In this document: positions 57,291 through 64,000 of the stretch, piece by piece | Numbering within the stretch: the first letter of the stretch is position 1 | Layout of the letters: every line of letters begins with the position of its first letter | Source: Begonia masoniana | Taxonomy: Eukaryota > Streptophyta > Magnoliopsida > Cucurbitales > Begoniaceae | Assembly (NCBI GenBank): GCA_022432975.1 | Contig: CM039516.1 | Location: 29,590,051-29,654,050, forward strand | Direction: 5' to 3' | Length of the DNA stretch: 64,000 nucleotides | Notes under the pieces: model-generated | Database searches by the model: none | What the model saw: only the letters and a program-made list of their open reading frames with translations | What the model was told of the DNA's origin: nothing | Translations under genes and position numbers: made by a program

Positions 57291-57636
57291 CTTATGCTAA
57301 TTTATGTTCTGTTATCCATTATTGAAACCTGTTTTAAATTTCCATACCCGAGAACTCCCTCTCCCTCTGTCAACGTTTTAAAGAGTTATGTTTAAAAAAA
57401 AATAGTCCCCGTTTTCTGTCCACTGTCCCGGAGTGATGGCTCCGATCTCAGACCCCGATCGGGTTTCGGATCTGGGCTGTCACAATATGAGAAGAAGTAG
57501 ACCCTTTTGTTAAAGGAAGAACCCGAAGTGGTTAAGTGCTTGCCGAGAAGGTAAGTGTGCCTCGATTTTGTGCAACCGAGAGGAGAGCGCCGCTGTATTT
57601 ATGATCTTTGATGGTAAATTAGGAGTTTTTATCGAT

Positions 57637-57957
57637 AGTTAGGGTAGGTTGCGGCAATACGATAGGAGAGCAACTCTTGATGATTACTCCAATTGCTACA
57701 CCTTTGAGTTTGGTGAAAAAGTCTTCCAGTTAGCCCCTCTAAAACCAGAGCAAGTGACCTTGGATGAGAGATTAAGGAGGGAAGGAAGAGCCAAACTTAT
57801 TCTACTTTTGACCAAGAAAGGAAGTGCAAACTTCTTGTGCGAGGTAGTCAAAAGCCAAGAGATTCATCAAAGACACCAACCACCTATGTCAATTGGCTAT
57901 CCATCTTGCAAAAAAGGAGGAAGAAAAAGAGAGCATCTTTTTGGGATTTTAGGTTAA
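57637..57957 (+). pseudogene. Ty3/gypsy protease-RT linker fragment
   Basis: LRQYDRRATLDDYSNCYTFE, then FQLAPLKPEQV, matches the 'PWQFDR...HDG..N.Y.F......LAPL.P..V' stretch between protease and RT in non-Tekay plant gypsy elements. The C-terminal part is lysine-rich and unrecognised. Fragment only. Confidence 0.65.
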
Positions 57958-58059
57958 ATCCTCAACCACCCAAGGAGGGTGACGTGCCAAGGGGCACACT
58001 CTCACAACTTTGAACCAAACTCCTTATTAATTTATTTGTTCATGTTGTCGGTCATATTT

Positions 58060-58655
58060 ATGAAGATCTAAGGGCATTAGATGGTATTTTTATCTCTCAA
58101 GCCAAATATGCCAAGAATTTATTGAAAAAATTTAAGCTCGAGAATGCACGCCCAAGTATAACACTCTTTGGGACACATGAGAAACTCTCTAAAGATGAGA
58201 ATGGAATTGCTATTGATTCATGATTAAATAGAAGCATGATTGGAAGTCTATTATATCTAACCGCCAGCCGACCAGATATTTGTTATAGCGTGGGTTTATG
58301 CACTCGATTTCAAACAAATCTGAAGGAGTCACATCCAGTGTCGGTCAAACGGATTCTCAAATATGTTAGCGGAACAACAGACTATGGTATATGGTATTCA
58401 TTCGACTCTAACGCAAATCTGGTGCGTTATTGTGATGCTGACTGGGCAGGAAGTTCTGATGATCGAAAAAGCACTTCGGGTGGATGTTTTTATATTGGAC
58501 ACAACTTGGTGTCATGGTTTAGCAAGAAGCAAAATTCTATTTCTCTATCTATGGCCGAGACAGATATATTGCAACAGGTAGCAGCTATACTCAGCTTCTT
58601 TGGATGAAACAAATGATGAAAGACTATAGTGTCACACAGGGTGTCATGACCCTCT
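58060..58655 (+). pseudogene. Ty1/copia RT end and RNase H fragment
   Basis: GIFISQAKYAKNLLKKFKLE, a TGA, then MIGSLLYLTASRPDI, RILKYVSGTTDYGIWY, YCDADWAGSSDDRKSTSGG and SWFSKKQNSISLSMAE: the copia RT C-terminus and RNase H in order. The frame breaks after AETD and resumes as TQLLWMKQMMKDYS-like sequence up to about 58655. Confidence 0.9.
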
Positions 58656-58753
58656 ACTGCTGTAACGACCCTAGTAGGTCCGAGACTAAATCATGACTCT
58701 TTTAGACTTCTTCATATATCCTTACTAATTTTATTTAAGTTATCCTCCTTTAT

Positions 58754-61700
58754 TGTAACGCCCCGAGTTATCTGAACCCGGTTTGCTACTCTTAACGCTG
58801 AACCGAACCATGACGTCTTGATGCTAAATTTAAAATTTCACTCGACAGCCAAAATTTGACTTTTTCTAAAATTTCAAAATATTTAAAACCTGCAGCGGAA
58901 ATGATTCTAAACAACAATGTAGTAAATCAAAACTATAAATCATGGTTTGAAATGTTAAGAGATAATCGGCAGTTTGGAATTAAAGTTTAAAACTGTGGAA
59001 TACTAGGGAAAAATCGCGGAAGTCTAACGTATCTGCCGATGAGCAAGGCCAACGGAAGAAGCAGAAAAAGAAAACAAAGGGCTTCTACCGATGACGTGTA
59101 CAAACAACGCGATACCATCTGCTGATAACGTCGACGCAACACCATCTGCCGATGTAGTCACATAACTTCATCTGCCGATGAAGTCAACATAACTTCATAC
59201 ACAACTTCATCTGCCGATGAAGTCAACATAACTCATACACAACTTCATCTGCCGATGAAGTCAACATAACTTTCATCTGCCGATGAAGTCAACATAACTT
59301 CATACACAACTTCATCTGCCGATGAAGTCAACATAACTTCATACACAACTTCATCTGCCGCTTCATCTGCCGATGAAGTCAACATAACTTCATACACAAC
59401 TTCATCTGCCGATGAGTCAACATAACTTCATCTGCCGATGAAGTCAACATAACTTCATACACAACTTCATCTGCCGATGAAGTCAACATAACTTCATACA
59501 CAACTTCATCTGCCGATGAAGTCAACATAACTTCATCTGCCGATGAGTCAACATAACTTCATACACAACTTCATCTGCCGATGAGTCAACATAACTTCAT
59601 ACACAACTTCATCTGCCGATGAAGTCAACATAACTTCATACACAACTTCATCTGCCGATGAAGTCAACATAACTTCATCTGCCGATGAAGTCAACATAAC
59701 TTCATCTGCCGATGAGTCAACATAACTTCATACACAACTTCATCTGCCGATGAAGTCAACATAACTTCATACACAACTTCATCTGCCGATGAAGTCAACA
59801 TAACTTCATACACAACTTCATCTGCCGATGAAGTCAACATAACTTCATCTGCCGATGAAGTCAACATAACTTCATACACAACTTCATCTGCCGATGAGTC
59901 AACATAACTTCATACACAACTTCATCTGCCGATGAAGTCAACATAACTTCATACACAACTTCATCTGCCGATGAAGTCAACATAACTTCATACACAACTT
60001 CATCTGCCGATGAAGTCAACATAACTTCATACACAACTTCATCTGCCGATGAAGTCAACATAACTTCATACACAACTTCATCTGCCGATGAAGTCAACAT
60101 AACTTCATACACAACTTCATCTGCCGATGAAGTCAACATAACTTCATCTGCCGATGAAGTCAACATAACTTCATACACAACTTCATCTGCCGATGAAGTC
60201 AACATAACTTCATCTGCCGATGAAGTCAACATAACTTCATCTGCCGATGAAGTCAACATAACTTCATCTGCCGATGAAGTCAACATAACTTCATACACAA
60301 CTTCATCTGCCGATGAGTCAACATAACTTCATCTGCCGATGAAGTCAACATAACTTCATCTGCCGATGAAGTCAACATAACTTCATACACAACTTCATCT
60401 GCCGATGAAGTCAACATAACTTCATCTGCCGATGAAGTCAACATAACTTCATACACAACTTCATCTGCCGATGAAGTCAACATAACTTCATCTGCCGATG
60501 AAGTCAACATAACTTCATCTGCCGATGAAGTCAACATAACTTCATACACAACTTCATCTGCCGATGAAGTCAACATAACTTCATCTGCCGATGAAGTCAA
60601 CATAACTTCATACACAACTTCATCTGCCGATGAAGTCAACATAACTTCATACACAACTTCATCTGCCGATGAAGTCAACATAACTTCATACACAACTTCA
60701 TCTGCCGATGAAGTCAACATAACTTCATACACAACTTCATCTGCCGATGAAGTCAACATAACTTCATCTGCCGATGAAGTCAACATAACTTCATACACAA
60801 CTTCATCTGCCGATGAAGTCAACATAACTTCATCTGCCGATGAAGTCAACATAACTTCATACACAACTTCATCTGCCGATGAAGTCAACATAACTTCATC
60901 TGCCGATGAAGTCAACATAACTTCATACACAACTTCATCTGCCGATGAAGTCAACATAACTTCATCTGCCGATGAAGTCAACATAACTTCATACACAACT
61001 TCATCTGCCGATGAAGTCAACATAACTTCATACACAACTTCATCTGCCGATGAAGTCAACATAACTTCATACACAACTTCATCTGCCGATGAAGTCAACA
61101 TAACTTCATACACAACTTCATCTGCCGATGAAGTCAACATAACTTCATCTGCCGATGAAGTCAACATAACTTCATCTGCCGATGAAGTCAACATAACTTC
61201 ATCTGCCGATGAAGTCAACATAACTTCATACACAACTTCATCTGCCGATGAAGTCAACATAACTTCATACACAACTTCATCTGCCGATGAAGTCAACATA
61301 ACTTCATCTGCCGATGAGTCAACATAACTTCATCTGCCGATGAAGTCAACATAACTTCATAAATCATAATAGTACATATATCAAACTTTCACTAAATTCA
61401 CAGAATCAATACAGGAGTTTGAGGAACAAATTTGAAACCCCACAACTCAGGTATTCTCACTAGTCGCTCAGCCCGAACCAACTCTAAATCACAACATTCC
61501 TCGAAAACTCCTTACATTGTACTCCCTCAGTTATCTAACTACTAAAATCGCAAGAAAACAAGGAGGGCTTACCTAGGTTGAAGGAGAATCGGGCAGGAGA
61601 ACTGCCTAGAGATTTCTGCCGTTCGAGCTGAAGACCGAAGGGAAAGAAAATGAGTCGTGGTGGCGGCTACTCTAAACTTTTTGCCTTAAATACCTTATCC

Positions 61701-61843
61701 ACTTTCAAATTTGCCAATTACCCTTATGCCCTTACTTACTCATTCTTCAACCCTAACCTACATTATACTAAGATTTCATTCATCGATTATACTTAATAGA
61801 TTTATCTGTTATTTTAAATTTTTAATTAAAGTCGGGTGTTACA
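58754..61843 (-). mobile_element. Solo LTR of family 1 with expanded array and internal deletion, TSD TTTAT
   Basis: On the minus strand it starts TGTAACACCCGACTTTAATT and ends GGGGCGTTACA, as in 1629-3723. TSD TTTAT at 58749-58753 and 61844-61848. Bases equivalent to 2114-3085 of family 1 (end of intron 1, exon 2, intron 2, exon 3) are absent; instead the leader joins directly to a 2.2-kb array. Length 3090 bp. Confidence 0.93.
59139..61360 (-). repeat. 2.2-kb minisatellite array of 27- and 39-bp units
   Basis: About 65 units (estimated from length) of TTCATCTGCCGATGAA followed by GTCAACATAAC (27 bp), or the same plus TTCATACACAAC (39 bp). Both lengths are multiples of three, so the minus strand reads as repeated MLTSSADEV or MLTSSADEVVYEV. 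Seven units share the same one-base deletion (GATGAGTCA), near 59411, 59542, 59580, 59711, 59893, 60312 and 61312. Confidence 0.97.
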
Positions 61844-63161
61844 TTTATATTTTTTTTTTTTAAAAAAAAAACATAACTTGGCTCAAGACATCAGTCAGCA
61901 ATGAAATACATTACACATCTGCCGGCGAGCAGTGCAAAATGCTTCAGCCGATGAGCAGGAACTTCAACTCCTAAACTGCATCTACTGACAAAGAAATAAA
62001 CCCATATCTGTCGATCGTAATATGACAGAACTCATTATTTATTCACTTGCTTCTGCCGGTCGCTAAACGACAAGCACGGAGTTCGCTTCTGCCGGTAGTG
62101 AAAATCTACATCATCCAGTCATCACGTGCATCTCACTTGACTCATTAGACACCACCCGATCACTAAACGACAAACACATCAATTATATCATCCGGTATTT
62201 GAAACATACTACATCTACCAATCGCTAGATGACAAAACAACATTTATATCATTCGGTGAGTAAACACTCGACATCATCCAATGACGTCAGCCGGAAGACT
62301 CAATCGTTCAACTTCTATCATTAGACATCCGCCGATGACGTCAGTCAGATGATACACTCATCCGACTCCTATCACTCAGCAGTAAAACACGACAATCATC
62401 AAGCAACTTCAACCAACAGAAAAACACCCGACTCTCATAGATTTCAACTTGGTAGGCATAAACTTTAAACGAATAAAATCATAGACTCATTCAGGATACG
62501 TAAAGCGGAAGACTTAATTAAGCAGATCATTGTATAAACTTAAATCATTCCTCGAACTCAGAGATCAAACAGACAAATCCCAACATCCCAAAGTTATAAA
62601 AAAGAATCTCATCCTACATAGACTTCAGTCTTTCATAAACCTTACTGACTTAATGTGAGCATAACTGCGGGTCAATATTGCCTGCCAACCACAAATCTCC
62701 ACCCTGAGCACCTTCCAGCAACCGAGCTTAAACATCCTCATTAGCTTTGAGATCCTCACCTGAAAACTCGTCACCTACATCATGAGGTTTTAACTATAAG
62801 CCTAATGCTTAGTAAGGAATGCAAAATAACATGTATTCATGAATGTACAGTTGAGAGAAAACATGTTCATGATCATTTATCATTCTTGTTTCTGTTCATC
62901 GTTTTCGTCATATGGATTAAGGGAGGATTTGTGCCGTAAAAGGGGGGTTGACAGTGATTTTGATCATATTCTCTTTCGGGTCGTATTCATGGTCCCTCTT
63001 TGGACTGTGGCATGCGTCAACCCGCCCCCAACCCTCACTTAATCATGTTGTATGGGATCGTTTTCATATTCATTCTCATATCTTGTTCATGGAGAAAACA
63101 TGCTCATAAATCATTTTCATATGCTTGAGAAGTAAATCATGATGCATGACATGAATGCTCT

Positions 63162-64000
63162 TGTAACGACCCTAATATTGTACCCATATTTACCCTTAAT
63201 TACCGTACAAATTTTTAATTTTTTATTCACACACTATGCGGAAACTAAATTAATTAAATTAAATAAAACAAAATAAAACATTGGGAGGGCAATAATGTAA
63301 TTCGGCCAGGGAGAAGAAGCAGCGACTAGTCGCTGACCAGCGACCAGTCTCAGCGCACGATCGCTGAGCAGCATGTCTGCCCAGCGATCGGACGCTGGCA
63401 TACTGCCAGCGACCAGTCGCTGGCAGCTCCCTTGTTGCCAGCGCTTGATCGCTGGCAGCCATTCAGCTGCCAGCGATCGATCTTTGCACTCCTTGCAGCG
63501 ATCCAATGCCTTCTTTGATCGCCCTCAGTTTTTCCTTCACAATTGCTCTCTGGAATTCGATTCCAGAGAGCAGAACACTTATAAATTTTCAACCAATGCT
63601 CTCTGGAAACCGAATTCCAGAGAGTGAACTTCATATATCTAATGCCTTTTATCACCAATACACCAATCAAATTAGAAATTAAACTCAATCAAAACTTTCT
63701 AAATTCAACCCACTCTCAGCGGACTTTGCGAAATCCAACTGCGTGGATATATCTAAAAACCGAGACTATCCGTAACATCCTATAACGTGTCAAAACATTT
63801 CTACATAACGTTCAATACAATTAAAACCAAACAGTTCTACAATGTCAAAACAAATGTCATTATTTAAACATCCTATAATGTTTATAAATCTATCAGCCCA
63901 AAATATCCCTAAACCCTCAAAACTCTATACATACTTCCCACGGGTCGGTTAAGCCTCGACTGCACCAGCACACCACCGCAGCCATCCTCCGTCAACTGTA
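63162..64000 (-). mobile_element. LTR (left end only), runs off the window
   Basis: Begins TGTAACGACCC at 63162, the reverse of an LTR end. It has GCGACTAGTCGC-type palindromes (63315-63480) and a GCTCTCTGGAAT/ATTCCAGAGAGC hairpin, both like features of 51077-53231. The last 80 bases resemble the exon-3 region of that LTR. The TSD cannot be verified. Confidence 0.7.
63549..63575. repeat. Perfect 12-bp hairpin
   Basis: GCTCTCTGGAAT, 3-nt loop, ATTCCAGAGAGC. A weaker second copy (CTCTCTGGAA...TTCCAGAGAG) follows at about 63600-63626. Confidence 0.85.

Larger units (their letters stand above)
53712..57484 (+). mobile_element. Solo LTR, long Tekay-like family, TSD ATATG
   Basis: TGTAACACCC...GGGCTGTCACA, 3773 bp, flanked by ATATG at 53707-53711 and 57485-57489. 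Leader introns 54098-54306 and 54355-56030. The second contains a 23-unit minisatellite that accounts for much of the extra length. TGACGTCA-rich repeats at 56740-57290. Confidence 0.92.
58661..63161 (-). mobile_element. Old LTR (family related to 43943-46435), interrupted and truncated
   Basis: Left end TGTAACGACCC at 58661. The body resumes after the inserted solo LTR (58754-61843) at about 61849 with poly-T/A and sequence matching 44050 onward, including CATCTGCCGGCGAGCAGTG and the acceptor-side stem arm at 62770-62783. It ends at 63161, where another LTR starts. The part with the partner arm, promoter and right end is missing. Confidence 0.75.

Noticed and set aside
60280..61299. 339-codon repeat protein (MLTSSADEV units)
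   Set aside because: Follows from unit lengths divisible by three in a DNA minisatellite; no conserved flanking domain. Kept only as a low-interest question about phase.
59139..61360. CRISPR-like array of direct repeats
   Set aside because: Units are contiguous 27/39-bp tandem repeats without unique spacers, inside a TSD-flanked plant solo LTR. No cas-like genes; the genome is eukaryotic.

Overview
The window looks like gene-poor, repeat-saturated DNA of a eudicot plant (lineage not determinable from the sequence). Nearly everything recognisable is retrotransposon-derived: Ty3/gypsy chromoviruses of the Tekay/Del type (single gag-pol frame, C-terminal chromodomain, initiator-Met-tRNA primer site, LTRs of about 1.9-3.8 kb), Ty1/copia fragments, fragments of other gypsy lineages and a Mutator-like MITE. 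I see no tRNA or rRNA gene, no CRISPR array and no complete host gene. A few exon-like scraps are noted with low confidence.

Layout. 1-3723: 3' end of a decayed Tekay element with its 3' LTR. 3915-17035 and about 17036-30155: two head-to-tail copies of one 13.1 kb block. Each holds a copia RT fragment, a minus-strand Tekay element (6324-14799; 19434-27886) and a MITE. Small indels between the copies are densest around the junction near 17035, so the duplication may be an assembly artefact. 30156-32801: old fragments. 32802-43453: a solo-LTR-like element (TSD AAGAC) that cuts an exon-like reading frame and is itself split by a young, intact Tekay element (34151-43303, TSD AAATA, 1493-codon gag-pol). 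43943-46435, 51077-53231, 53712-57484 and 58754-61843: four solo LTRs, each with a 5-bp TSD (TGACA, CTACA, ATATG, TTTAT). 58661-63161: an older LTR carrying the last of these. 63162-end: the start of another LTR.

The most interesting signal is shared by LTRs that are otherwise strongly diverged. Each has (i) a TATA-like box and a pyrimidine-rich leader, (ii) a first GT-AG intron-like segment, (iii) a 45-51 nt 'exon 2' ending CAG before GTAAGT, (iv) a second intron-like segment whose ends are brought together by a 14-15 bp inverted repeat (CCTACATCA.../...TGATGTAGG), the distal part of which changes in a compensating way between families, and (v) an exon 3 beginning with a 15-17 codon acidic reading frame. 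In the duplicated Tekay element the first intron is missing exactly at its GT-AG borders, as expected if spliced RNA was reverse-transcribed. I propose an LTR-borne, structure-assisted leader-splicing module. Downstream of exon 3 most families carry their own array of short palindromic repeats; one has grown to 2.2 kb at 59139-61360. Another LTR has a 23-unit 50-bp minisatellite inside its second intron.
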